Shown: positions 1 through 9,562, numbered from the stretch's first letter. The stretch: DNA of 13,767 bases from Oehlia diaphana (GCA_003833135.1 QZLH01000135.1:144392-158158), one strand, 5' to 3'. The notes: generated by a model from the sequence alone, not told the origin. Numbers and translations: made by a program.

Positions 1-1266
1 TATTTTATTTGCATCAGTCAATAAAGATTCATCATTCTTATATAACTAATATTTTACATTTGCTGTTTTTTGAAATATATAAACTTAATTAACTTAATTC
101 CAAAAATCAGCCCATATGTTCTAATAAATGATAATAATTGCTGCATAATATATAATTTAAACTATTTTGAAAAAAATTTATTAAAATTGCTTTATTTTTC
201 ATAAAATTAGATGAAAGTTGAAATTTGGTAAAATTGTGGGCAAATTTACCTGCAATTGCTTACAGTTTAAGGGATAGTTAACGGTTATATTTGAATAATC
301 TGTTTAGATTAAATTCAAATCTGAATAACTGTGAAATTCAAAAATATTTATTTAGATACTTGATTTTTAATAGATATCTATTATTATAATCAAATATGCT
401 AACCTGAATACAAATATTAAGCAAAGCAACCTTAATTACAGTAAATCTTATTGAGAAATTAGAGAAATTGTATTACAAATTAGAATACGTATATTATCTA
501 TAATGTATTAAGCTGTAATAATAAATAAAAAAGTAACAGATATTAATAATAATAATAGTTCATTTATATTATAATACCTATGAATACAAATGTATCTGAC
601 CAAAAAAAAGTATATAAATATATCTAAAAATAACTGTAAACATGTAAAATATTTGTAAATATAAATTACTCTGGGATATTTGGATATCTATATAAAAATC
701 AGAATAACAATTCTAATATATTACATAGATAACTTGAATCTGATCACTTTTTGAAATAGGATTCTGCATATACAATTTAAAATAATTTGTATAAACTTGC
801 ATAATATAAATAATACAATTAAAAGTATTGTAAAAATGAAGATAGGTATACCCTAGTACTATATAAATAGTACTTTAAAATTGACTCAAAACTCAATTTA
901 ACTTAACTCATGAGAAACACTATTTTGAAATATAGTTAGACTACATTAGAATCCCATTCATTATATCTTCCATCAATTCAATCTGCCATATAAATTTAGA
1001 AAAACTGCTTCTTATTAGATATTCAACATTTTGTAAATTATTATATGGGATTCATTCAATTATAATATTTGATATAAGTGTTTCCATTTGACAATTTTTT
1101 ATTAAATTAATATTTAGGTATCAGAATATTAATTTATCAGCAAGATTATAATCAGCTTGTCTATTTGTAAATCAGCATATGTTATTCTAAATTCACCTTC
1201 ACTTTATTACAAATTGCTAAAATTTGATTTTTTCATTTGATATGTAATATTTCTGGATTCAATTAT
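1..1266. other. AT-rich intergenic DNA, no gene seen
   Basis: No reading frame of useful length and no recognisable RNA gene on either strand. The stretch is very A/T-rich with many short A or T runs. The only structure noticed is a weak inverted pair, GAATCCCA near 950 and TGGGATTC near 1046, which is too short to call an element. Confidence 0.6.
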
Positions 1267-1742
1267 AGGTCAAAAAATGAAAAATCAGGCATCAATTAGT
1301 CACCAATCAGTTACCAATCAGGTAACTGATTGGTAACCGATTGGTGATTAATTGGTATTTTCATCAAATATCATTACTAATCAGGTAGTTTTCTAACTTT
1401 TGATCCAGTAATCTGAAAAAGATGAAATATAGTTTATTGGAATCGTCTCAATAAGACAAATCTAATAGTAATAAAATTATATTTTTAGAATTAATACTTA
1501 AAAAAATGTAACTATTAATCCTAAAAATACAATTTTACTACCATTAAATTCGTCTTATTAAGACAATTCCAATGAACTATATTTCATCCTTTTCTGATTA
1601 CTGGATCAAAAGTTAGTAAACTGCCTGATTGGTGATAGTATTTGATAAAAATGCCAATTAGTCACCAATTAGTCACCAATTAGCTATCTGATTGATAACT
1701 GATTGGTAACTGATTGATGCCTGATTTTTCATATTTTAACCT
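1267..1742. mobile_element. 476-bp foldback (MITE-like) element A
   Basis: The left arm (about 1267-1498) and right arm (about 1513-1742) are imperfect reverse complements along their whole length, leaving a loop of only about 14 nt at 1499-1512. The outer ends read AGGTCAAAAAATGAAAAATC on the left and AGGTTAAAATATGAAAAATC on the right when reverse-complemented. Both then continue AGGCATCAA and run on through ATTGGT-rich repeats, a shared CTAACTTTTGATCCAGTAATC block and a GTCT(C/T)A core. It has no coding capacity. This is the form of a foldback or very long-TIR MITE. No clean target-site duplication could be defined, so the superfamily is left open. The arms differ at many positions, so the insertion is not recent. 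Confidence 0.85.
1301..1346. repeat. Nested hairpin within the left arm of element A
   Basis: CACCAATCAGTTACCAATCA at 1301-1320 plus G1321 pairs with 1326-1346 (CTGATTGGTAACCGATTGGT plus G) across a GTAA loop, with one mismatch in 21 positions. The ACCAAT/ATTGGT repeats are also spread through the right arm (about 1624-1715), so the outer part of each arm is itself built from short inverted repeats. Confidence 0.8.
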
Positions 1743-1768
1743 GTGTAATATTGGCATTTATTTTAAAA

Positions 1769-2050
1769 ATGGCACAAATCAGCTGTTAAAAATTAGTATT
1801 ACTGATATAACAATTAGATTTTGTCAAAAAATTAGCATAAATAAATAATACTATGCACAAATTAGCTATTAAAATTAGTATTACCAATATAACAATCAGA
1901 TTTCATTAAAAATTAGTATAAATAAATAGGGCTATGCATAAATCAGCTGTTAAAATTAATATTACTGACATAAAAATCAGATTTTGTCAAATTAGCATAA
2001 AAGATAGAGTTATGCACAAATTGGCATGCAATATGCATAAATTAGCAAGG
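1769..2050. repeat. ~80-bp tandem repeat, about 3.5 copies
   Basis: Units begin at ATG(G)CACAAAT: 1769 (84 bp), 1853 (80 bp), 1933 (79 bp), and a partial fourth at 2012. Each full unit carries in order CACAAATYAGCTRTTAAAA, TTAGTATTAC, a TATAACAATYAGATTT block and an AAATTAGCATAAATAAAT-like tail. Divergence between units is moderate. The array starts 26 bp after foldback element A and ends about 150 bp before element B. No open frame runs through it, so coding repeats are unlikely. Confidence 0.8.
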
Positions 2051-2185
2051 ATTAAAGCTCCAAATGGGTCAGTTTAGTCCAGATTATAGATGGTTTGGAT
2101 TAGAACCAAAATCCATAAGAACTGAACTGAAAAACCAGCGGTTTGATTCAGTTTAATCCAATTTTTAAAAAAATGCGAAAAATTA
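2050..2185. repeat. Imperfect inverted repeats around GGTTTGGATTAG / CAGTTTAATCC
   Basis: TTGGATTAG at about 2096 is echoed in inverse as TTTAATCCAA at about 2153-2163. Between them AACTGAACTGAAAAACC faces GGTTTGATTCAGTT across a short loop. This looks like the end of, or a solo piece of, another non-autonomous element. The boundaries are unclear. Confidence 0.4.
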
Positions 2186-2201
2186 AATAACTGGAGATTT
2201 A

Positions 2202-2438
2202 GTGATCATACAAAGTTGAGCCATACATCATTAGATTTCTTGCAATGAGACACGTCGAATGGTAATAAGATTGCGTCTCTAGCATAAATAAATCACAAGT
2301 TAGATCACACTAAATATTTTACATAAGATTAGCATTAGAAAGTTATCTATCGATGCTAAAGATATGATCTTACCACCATTTGACTCGTCTCTATGAGATG
2401 AATCCAATAAGCCCTAATTCATCTTTATATGACCATTG
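2202..2438. mobile_element. Foldback (MITE-like) element B, related to element A
   Basis: The left arm at about 2202-2285 and right arm at about 2353-2438 are imperfect reverse complements. The left carries GTGATCATACAAAG, TCATTAGATTTC, then a GAGAC block, AATGGTAATAAGAT and TCTAGCAT. The right, reverse-complemented, carries TGGTCATATAAAG, TTATTGGATTC, then a GAGAC block, AAATGGTGGTAAGAT and TTTAGCAT. The inner spacer is about 67 bp. A direct repeat of the form AATTTTTAAAAAA(A)TGCGAAA lies outside the arms at about 2159-2182 and 2487-2508 and may mark the real ends. There is no coding capacity. The GAGAC/AATGGTRGTAARAT core also occurs in element A. Confidence 0.7.
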
Positions 2439-2509
2439 GATAATAAATAAATTCATATATCGGTATTTTAATTTTTAACATTTGAAAATTTTTAAAAAAT
2501 GCGAAATTC

Positions 2510-3900
2510 GATATTATTCACCATCCAGTGACAAATTGCTCATTAATAAAGAATTTATTATACTATTTAGTTTTATTATTTTCATTATATTAGAAGTCAA
2601 TTAGATATTTGAGTATTTCACATCTTGAAATATGTTTATATTGCTTATTTTGAATAATACATCTCTTTAGACTATTTTACTTTAAAGTAAAAATCCAGTA
2701 ACTTCACAAAATAAAAGCTGTTTATCAAGGTGAAAAAATAAAAAAAAATAAAATAAACTAAATATTCAATTTTTTCTGTTAAGGCAAAGCTTGAAGTTTT
2801 TGTATTTAAAATAATAAAATAAGTTTATAATAACGAAAAATAAAAATAGAATTTAAAAAATATTGAACATGACTTTATATATAGTTGGTAGTGAAAAGAG
2901 TTTCCTATTAGTTTATATTTAAAACAAGTTTAATAATATAAATTTATTAAAATCCAATTAATAAATATCAAAATAGAGTATATAATTAAAATTAACTAAT
3001 TTTAAAATTTAACTATCTGTAAAATCACTTTAATTCAAATTATATAATATATATTTTATAACTTATCTTTTGCATTATTTAATCAAATAGTACTTTAGAT
3101 TTTGTGACATTCATTCAAAATATAGAGACATAATTCTCTTCATTATTTTTTTGATTTTTTTTTTCTTTTATTAACTTCCTTTTTTTTAGGTTTCACAAAA
3201 ACCAATAATTAGTTTATACCTTGGTTTTTTCCATTTCATTTTCTTTATCCTTAAGCTTTGATTTTAACAATTCTTATTTTACTCATTTATTTGGCTATTC
3301 TTATTTGATCTTTTTACAAAAAATATCAAAAATCAGCCTGCCAAAAAATTTCATGCAATAGGGTGGGATGGCACCTAATAATATAATAAAAGTTGGTTTG
3401 TATACTTATATTTATTTTTATAAATGATTAAAATTAAAATTATCTAAGGTGAAATTTATATTAATTCTTAAAAATATATCTTTTTATTTCTACCTGGGGA
3501 AAAACTTCTGAGCTTAATTTAATAGGAAAAAGTGTTAAAGGTGTAATACAGAATAAGTATTAAAAAGAAAAAACCCATTAAAAGAATTTGATACGTTTTA
3601 TCATTACTAATATATAATATACTACTTTTACTAAATGGGAGAAAAGGTGGATACCCATAAAATAATATACACATACGTGTCTGAAATAATTGAAATATAA
3701 TAATATAATGAAGCATACATTCTTATGTAAATACTGTAAAAATATTATATATTTTGTCTTTTTTTAACTAAATATAATCTAGTTATATTATAGTTCGTCA
3801 TTGATTTTTTCCCGCCAAAAATAGACACACCGGAGAAAACTATATACTACAAGAGTGAGGGAAGGAAAATCGAATTGTTTTTTTTTTTCAACCAAAGGCA
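2510..3900. other. AT-rich intergenic DNA 3' of the gene
   Basis: No convincing gene on either strand. A hydrophobic 65-codon minus-strand frame at 3519-3716 has no start context, no relatives I recognise and the composition of random AT DNA, so it is not called. Downstream of the gene's stop codon (reading towards lower coordinates) there is no AATAAA close by on the minus strand, so the transcript end cannot be placed. The segment at 3562-3589 is repeated near 7669-7696 on the other side of the gene. Confidence 0.55.
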
Positions 3901-3903
3901 AAT

Positions 3904-6019
3904 TTAGTTAGCGTTATCCGATGAGGCGCTTGGCTCAGCGTTACTGCTAGACCCAAGCTCATCAAAGTTAACGAAATCATCAAAGTTAACGATATCGTTT
4001 ATATCGCCAATGCCAAAATTTGGTGACAAGTCATAATTCAATCCCGCTGAGAAATTTATCGCCTTTTATAGCAATAAAACGATAAAAATAATATTTATAT
4101 CAATATATAATTTATTAAAGATGTAAGATATTAATAAATATAAACTCACTTCTTCCACGCTCATATTTAGAGATGATGATTGCGTATCTTGTAACTTGTC
4201 CGTTATGTCTGTTGTCGCCGTTGTCTGGGCGGACTGTGATTGGGTCTGCACCCCGCTTGTAACTATCGGTTGTTGTTGCGGAGTAGCAATTGCATTTGAT
4301 TGGTTAACACTTGGAGCTTGTGGCTGACTCTGTGTTGGTGGTGTTTTAGTAGAGTTCTGAAAAAATTTTAGTGGTGAATTTTATTCCAAAAACAAAGCAA
4401 AAAAATTTCACCTTAGTTACTTTTGGATCATTTTTTACACGTTGCTGGTGTTGAACTGCTACGGGCACCCCCCCAATTTGCTGTGGTACGACTGGATGTT
4501 GAAATTGTTGCTGCTGTTGTAAATATAGAAATCCAGGTTGGCGCATACCAAGCTGTTCACGCTAAAAAATTTTTACCAATTTGATTATTTAATTATTTAT
4601 GTAATATAAGAATAAAAATATTCTACATGTTAAAATCTACTAACTTGTTTCTGCTCGATGAGCATGTTTTGACTTATTTTATTTCTATGTAACACGTTTG
4701 GTGGAATCATGTAACTACGTTGTGCTTGTTGCATAACTTGATTATTTATGCCTTGCATATTGAGAAAGTTATTATTAAGAGTTTCATTAGCTACATTAGC
4801 AGAATTAATTGCAGAAGTTATCTGATTCGCAAGTTCTGATTCGCTGCGAATTTGATTTTGGCCCATAGGGTTCATTTGGTGATTAACGTGTGAAATAGTT
4901 TTATTCATGGACGCCACCTGCTGTTGCTGCTGCTGTTGCGAAGCTCGACCAAGTTGCAATTGTTGGTTATTGCCTTTTGGTTTCCCATTGGCGAGCTGAG
5001 CCTGACGCTTAGCAGGCAAATCAGGAGAAGCTGACGTTTCGAATGGCTGTCAATAATTAATATATTTTTTATAACAATTAGTTGTAATAATCATAGAACG
5101 TTATATAAACAAGAGGCATAATACATTTACAAACCGTAGTTAGAATCATATTACTTGGCATATTTTGGTTAATCGTAATTTGTCCTTGTTGATTGGGTAG
5201 TTGCTGTCTTTGGTTAACTTTGCGGTATATGAATGAATTTAAAAAGATTTACTATATGACTATACCATATGATATTGATTAGATCATTAATACTTACCAT
5301 ATGGGGAATTTTCTAGTCTCTGTCGCTTAGCTGGCGATGTGGACTGCTGATTTATATTTTGATTAATAGCTTGACCTTCAACACCACGCTTCGTTCCAGG
5401 ATTTAACTATTATTAAATAATAATTCTTTTATTATAATATAATTATTTAATTAGCATCATAAAAATTCTATTTACTTGTGCTTGCCCTTGATTTGGAGTC
5501 ATATGAATCTGAGAAGCTTGTTGTTGAACCTGTCCTTGATTAATTCCAGGATTCTGTTGTTGTTGCACTTGATTTTGAATTTGCTGAGGATTTTGTGTCT
5601 GGGCTTGAGCTGCTAAAGCTTGAATATGATTTTGCTGGAAATTCACCATACTGCGCGGAATAGTTTGTGCCATATTCATTCCTCCGGGTCTAGTAATTTA
5701 TATCAAAGATTAGAATTTCTCGCGTAACTTGCGCAATAACCTCATTATAAACAATATTAACTAAAATCTACAATTACATGCGTCGCGCTGTCGCCACTGG
5801 TGGTACTTTCATGTTTGTTCTTTGAGGACTTGACATATCGCCATTTTGACTACCGTCAATTACTACACGATTATATTGCGCCTGTTGATGAGGTTGTTGA
5901 TGAATAACCTGTTGATGATTAGCTGGAGATTGTTGTGGCTGGGGTTGTGGAGTCTGTTGTGGTTGTTGTGGTGGTTGTTGTGGTTGTTGTTGTTGTTGTT
6001 GTTGCTGCTGCTGCTGTTG

Positions 6020-6055
<36 letters not shown>

Positions 6056-6842
6056 TTGTTGTTGTTGTTGTTGGGAAGCTTGTTGCGAAGCTTGTTGAGC
6101 TTGTTGCTGTTGATGTTGAGGATGCTGTTGTTGCATTAGCCGCTGCTGTAATTGTTGCTGTTGCGCCGCAGCAGCCTGAGCTACAACCTGTGGATGTTGT
6201 TGATACATTGTTGGTATTTGAGTTAGCATACGATTACCCCCTCCTCTTCTCATCTGTACCAAAAATTATTTATTGCAATGAAAAAAAGTTAATATATTGC
6301 GCAGCAATATAGGCAGTAATAGATTAAATAGTCTATGATTGTGAATTTATTACCTCTGCTGCTACGTATCGTTGTGCTTCCATGGTTCCTGGTCGATTTA
6401 ATTTAGCGCTGTATATATCCCAAAATACTGTCCACCACTCATATAAAAATCCTTCAGGGGCTTGCACTGGAACTTCGGCGTCAGGCAATTGTGCATCGTT
6501 ATCTGAAGTTGTACCGTTGCCGTTTATTGAATTTGCACCATCATTTTTGAGCTTTATATCCCCCTCTCGTAGATAAGTTCGTGCTGTTTCTGTTGCTCCA
6601 CTACGTTTTAGGAAATCGTATACATAAGAATTAAATAATGACTGTTCTCGTTGTTTCAAACCATTTCTTTGATTTTGGTCTGAATGTGCAGAAAGAAATT
6701 GTTGATTTTGCTGTGAATGAGTTTGTGAGGCCTGTTGAGCCTGTGAAGGTTGCTGCTGCTGAGCTTGTGGAGGTTGTTGTTGTGATTGATTAGGTACTTG
6801 TTGTTGAGCTGCAATATGCAATTGCATTGGAGCGGGCATCAT
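3904..6842 (-). CDS. LisH/LUFS-domain transcription regulator, Flo8/Som1-like (nine exons)
   Basis: A 762-residue nuclear regulator assembled from nine exons: 6354-6842, 5778-6253, 5476-5689, 5298-5406, 5135-5217, 4645-5046, 4412-4561, 4150-4356 and 3904-4062. All junctions are GT...AG and all phases agree, which no single frame in the window provides. Residues ~68-98 form a LisH motif (SLFNSYVYDFLKRSGATETA), followed at 129-147 by PEGFLYEWWTVFWDIYSA, the signature that LisH proteins of the LUFS group (LEUNIG, Flo8, SSBP) carry. The remainder is Q/N/P/S-rich. There is a 30-Gln run at 224-253, a basic patch SPAKRQRLENSPY at 417-429 (possible NLS) and a second PAKRQ at 468-472. The acidic tail has NFDDFVNFDEL at 736-746. 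In fungi, Flo8/Som1 proteins act below cAMP-PKA to control adhesion, filamentation and development; that role is inferred here from family membership. The start is the first of two adjacent ATGs; an in-frame TAA lies 24 bp upstream. The intron-5 donor is GTTTGT, and exon 7 has an alternative in-frame donor. An animal-type SSBP relative is possible but less likely. Confidence 0.85.
3960..3992 (-). repeat. 18-bp period direct duplication encoding VNFDD / VNFDE
   Basis: The 15-mer CATCAAAGTTAACGA occurs at 3960-3974 and again at 3978-3992 on the plus strand. In the protein it gives VNFDDF followed by VNFDEL (residues 735-746), a short acidic-aromatic repeat near the C-terminus of the kind found in activation domains. 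It is a likely replication-slippage product that doubled a functional-looking motif. Confidence 0.8.
5984..6073 (-). repeat. Poly-glutamine microsatellite, 30 uninterrupted Gln codons
   Basis: Thirty consecutive CAA/CAG codons in exon 2 (residues 224-253). The run includes nine pure CAG codons at 6026-6052 and has CAA blocks at both ends. It sits in a wider Q/P/A-rich region covering most of exon 2. Mixed CAA/CAG use shows it is not simply a recent single-codon expansion, but the pure CAG core should be prone to length change. Poly-Q and Q-rich linkers are common in Flo8-type activators. Confidence 0.95.
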
Positions 6843-6977
6843 ATTGTGAAAATAACTTATTTTTTAGATTTACCAGTTCTCTTTTTTAAAGTTTGTCAAA
6901 TATATTGTGTACAAACTTCCAGATTTGCAAACAAAACGAAAGAAAAAAATTGTAAGACAGTGAGGTAACAAGCTCAG

Positions 6978-6989
6978 AGTTTTTATACA
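6978..6989 (-). promoter_or_regulatory. Possible TATA element of the LUFS gene
   Basis: On the minus strand TTGTATAAAAAC lies about 140 bp upstream of the chosen ATG. It is followed by a pyrimidine-rich stretch (TTTTTTTCTTTCGTTTTG) and an AT-rich leader. A CCAAT motif lies on the plus strand near 7400, inside the least AT-rich part of the 5' flank (7240-7620). In DNA this AT-rich, TATA-like strings occur by chance, so this is only a plausible core promoter. Confidence 0.25.
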
Positions 6990-8206
6990 AAGATTCTACT
7001 AATTATTTCGCATATTAAATAACCATACCTGTATAAGAAGCAAAAAAAAAATATTTTAGTTCTTTTAGCGTAAGTCTTATATGGTATAACTCACGACTAA
7101 TATAGAAAAAGGAGAAAAATTTGAGTGTGAGAATTTTTATAGTTGATTTATATGATTCTTGAAACACAAAAACCTACGAGCCTCCGAGGTGGTTAATTTC
7201 AGTGAAAATATGAGAATTGAATTATGTTTATAAAAGTGAGTATAGCGAATAAGTCGGTGACCATAAAATAAATTTGATTAGGCGTAAAAAACGGAAACTG
7301 GGGGACATTAAATTGATATCCCCAACTGCAAATTACGATCATTTGTCATTTTCGTGTTACTTCATTAACTCTATTTGGAAATATTTGACCTATTGTGAAC
7401 CAATGACGGAGTTGTAATATGATACACAACGCAATAAGACTCATCAACGAACAATGAAGTCATTTTGTTCCTTTTTGGGGACCGAGTGGTGACTTTTTGC
7501 TCAAATAAGCCATATAACAAAGAAAAGCTGATGTAAAATTTAATAAAAGCGTATTTGATCCCTATTTGCTATTATTTCCGGACTTTAAATGTATCGCATT
7601 CTAACCGAAAGGAGCAAAGAATAAATTATCAAATTTATTTTTTTTAAAAAAAATAAATTTTACAGTAGGAAAAGGAAAAAACCCAATAAAGAATTTAGTA
7701 GGAAAAATAAAAGAGTTCAAAAATTGTGATCTACCCATATACCCTAAAATAATCATTCTTAACCGGAATTATAACTGATTTGCCCAGCATTAAAAAGGAA
7801 TGCTTAATTTCGCCATTTCGGAAGAATTAATAAAATAATTTTTTACTTATAGATTGTAAATACAATTATTTAATACTTTTAAGAATACCAGAATACCAGT
7901 AAAGAATCCTTTAGATATTTTAGATTACATTATATTTTTCAGTTTTTATTAGTTATAACAAATAATGTTAATTATTTTTTTAAAAAAATCTTATTTGAAA
8001 TATATATTTATTACAGATATAAATTGATTTAAATTGTTTAGCAGGTTTTACTAAAAGCAATGGAACAAATGATTTATTTTTTATTAACTTTGGTAATTCT
8101 TCAAAATTTAATTAGAAATTCAAGTTATTTTAAATATTAGTTGAATTTGAAATCTGAAATTTTTAAATCTTCCAAAATTTTTGTATATCTATTTTTTTTT
8201 AATACA
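6990..8206. other. 5' flank of the LUFS gene, no other gene seen
   Basis: No protein or RNA gene could be supported. The part at about 7150-7620 is visibly less A/T-rich than the surrounding DNA and holds short inverted motifs (GGGGACATT...ATATCCCC near 7301-7323, CCTCCGAGG near 7181). It is the best place to look for upstream regulatory sites. A segment near 7669-7696 resembles one at 3562-3589. After 7760 the DNA returns to plain AT-rich sequence. Confidence 0.5.
7631..7660. repeat. Perfect 30-bp AT palindrome
   Basis: AAATTTATTTTTTTT is followed directly by its exact reverse complement, giving 15-bp arms and no spacer. It could extrude as a cruciform or encode a terminator-like hairpin. 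It contains only A and T in AT-rich DNA, so it may be a chance product of adjacent T and A runs. Confidence 0.8.
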
Positions 8207-8555
8207 TATACAACCAGTATTGGCCAGTGACCCAAATGATCTCAAATGACTTAAATGACTGGTCACATGTCATTTGGGTCATTTCAACTTTAAATGACAA
8301 ATAACCTAGTTATTTAAAAATTACATTATAATTCTGGCTATACAATTATACTATATTTCATGGATAAAATTTTCACGTAATATTATAAGTTCATAATTTT
8401 GGATGGAATCATTAACTTATCCCAAATTATAACGCATTAATTTAAATAACTCAAATAACAAATAACCCAAATGACCAGGTCATTCAAAGGTCATTTGGAG
8501 GTCATTTCAAAATAGTGAAATGACCTAGTTATTACCATCACTGAATTGTATATCC
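8207..8555. mobile_element. Short inverted-repeat element C with many ATGAC motifs (hAT-like MITE candidate)
   Basis: The left end at 8215 reads CAGTATTGG. The right end, reverse-complemented from 8543, reads CAGTGATGG. Outside these, ATATACAA occurs in inverted orientation on both sides, so the arms may extend to about 8207 and 8555. Inside both halves, AAATGAC/GTCATTT occurs about ten times. The left half forms a stem of TGACCCAAATGA (8228-8239) with TCATTTGGGTCA (8270-8281). The right half has AATGACC facing GGTCATT around 8470-8484. CAGTG-type ends suggest hAT, but no 8-bp target duplication is visible. There is no coding capacity. Confidence 0.6.
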
Positions 8556-9454
8556 ATATATTAGTTAGATTTTGTATAATTATAAAATATAATTAAAGTT
8601 GAACTATTTATTCAATTTGTATTAAAATATTATACCATCTATAATTTTTGTTATTTATTTAAAATATTTATATCATAAGAATTCTAAACATCTAATGCAG
8701 ATGAAATTTACAAATTTAAATAACTAAAACTATTTAAATAGTTTTGCCAAAAATATATAAAATAGGAAAATTGCAAAATATATAGCAAATTGTGAAACTT
8801 TATTAAATTTAAATAATTTAGCTATTTTTTTTTTTCATATCTGCTGATCTGCAGAATTAACAAAATTTGTCTAAATTAAGGAATTTGACAATAATTTAAT
8901 AAAAATTAGGTAAATTAAGTTTTATAAAAATGATCACACTTGTGCTATATAATCATATGACAGATATCAAGAAATTACTTTAGTAAAAAAGTAGCATTAA
9001 AATTTTTTTTCTTTTGTAAACTTCCTATTAAACTTTCTATTAACTTTTCCATTAACTTTTCAACCAGTTTCTATATCAAGTAAGTTGAGAATTTTTGCAA
9101 GTTTATTAGTAATTATTTTACATTAGATACAACTTGAAAACATTTGTTTATATATTTTTTTTATAGTTTATAAAAAATTTATTTATAAAGCAAAATTATT
9201 CAAAAAAAATCTTTTAATAAATAAATAATTCTAAATATAAATAATGATGTCTTGGTTAATTTAAATTATATATTAATTACTTATTTAATTAAAATCTATT
9301 TAATATTTATTATTAATTATTTTTCAGTTAATTTTTTTTGTTAAATTAATAAATACTCTTAATTTTTGTAAAGTTTTTCTTTTTTTTTAAAAAAAAAATA
9401 ACTTTATAATATTTTTTCCTTTTTTTTCTAGAAATTTCTTTTACTGGTTTTGGA
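8556..9454. other. AT-rich intergenic DNA, no gene seen
   Basis: No frame or RNA gene stands out. It contains a perfect 20-bp palindrome AAAACTATTTAAATAGTTTT (8726-8745), long T runs next to A runs near 9380-9400, and a pyrimidine-rich tract ending CTAG near 9411-9430. A TCTGCTGATCTGCAG string near 8842 is loosely like the repeats at the right end of the window. Confidence 0.5.
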
Positions 9455-9562
9455 TAGGGTTGTAAAATTATGATATCTTAAAAAATTTTGATGTAAATTA
9501 CATTTTAAGCTTTATAAGTTACATGTAACTTACATCAGAAGGTTTTAGAAAAAATATCAGAA
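9455..9562 (+). repeat. Possible 5' end and subterminal inverted repeat of the hAT element
   Basis: TAGGGTTGTAAAA at 9455 resembles the T/CAGGG-type ends of hAT elements and lies 221 bp before the first recognisable transposase codons. An imperfect inverted repeat follows: TGATATC...GATGTAAATTACAT at about 9471-9513 against ATGTAACTTACATC...ATATCA at about 9525-9560, with AAGTTACATGTAACTT (9518-9533) itself palindromic. The matching right end of the element is missing, so neither terminus nor target duplication can be confirmed. Confidence 0.35.

Noticed and set aside
1267..1742. A TA target duplication for element A
   Set aside because: TA is close to both ends but not at equivalent distance from the inverted arms, so no duplication can be claimed.
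3519..3716. Hydrophobic 65-codon minus-strand frame
   Set aside because: Phe/Ile/Leu/Tyr-rich composition is what random AT-rich DNA gives, and there is no partner exon or family match.
3780..3903. Polyadenylation signal for the LUFS gene
   Set aside because: No AATAAA or close variant stands out on the minus strand just after the stop; AT-rich look-alikes further on are not informative.
5846..6312. Plus-strand frames rich in Leu or Val/Ala runs
   Set aside because: They are antisense shadows of the CAA/CAG poly-Gln region of exon 2.
6382..6968. Plus-strand frames at 6382-6576 and 6786-6968
   Set aside because: They lie antisense to exon 1 and the 5' flank of the LUFS gene and show no domain or start context.
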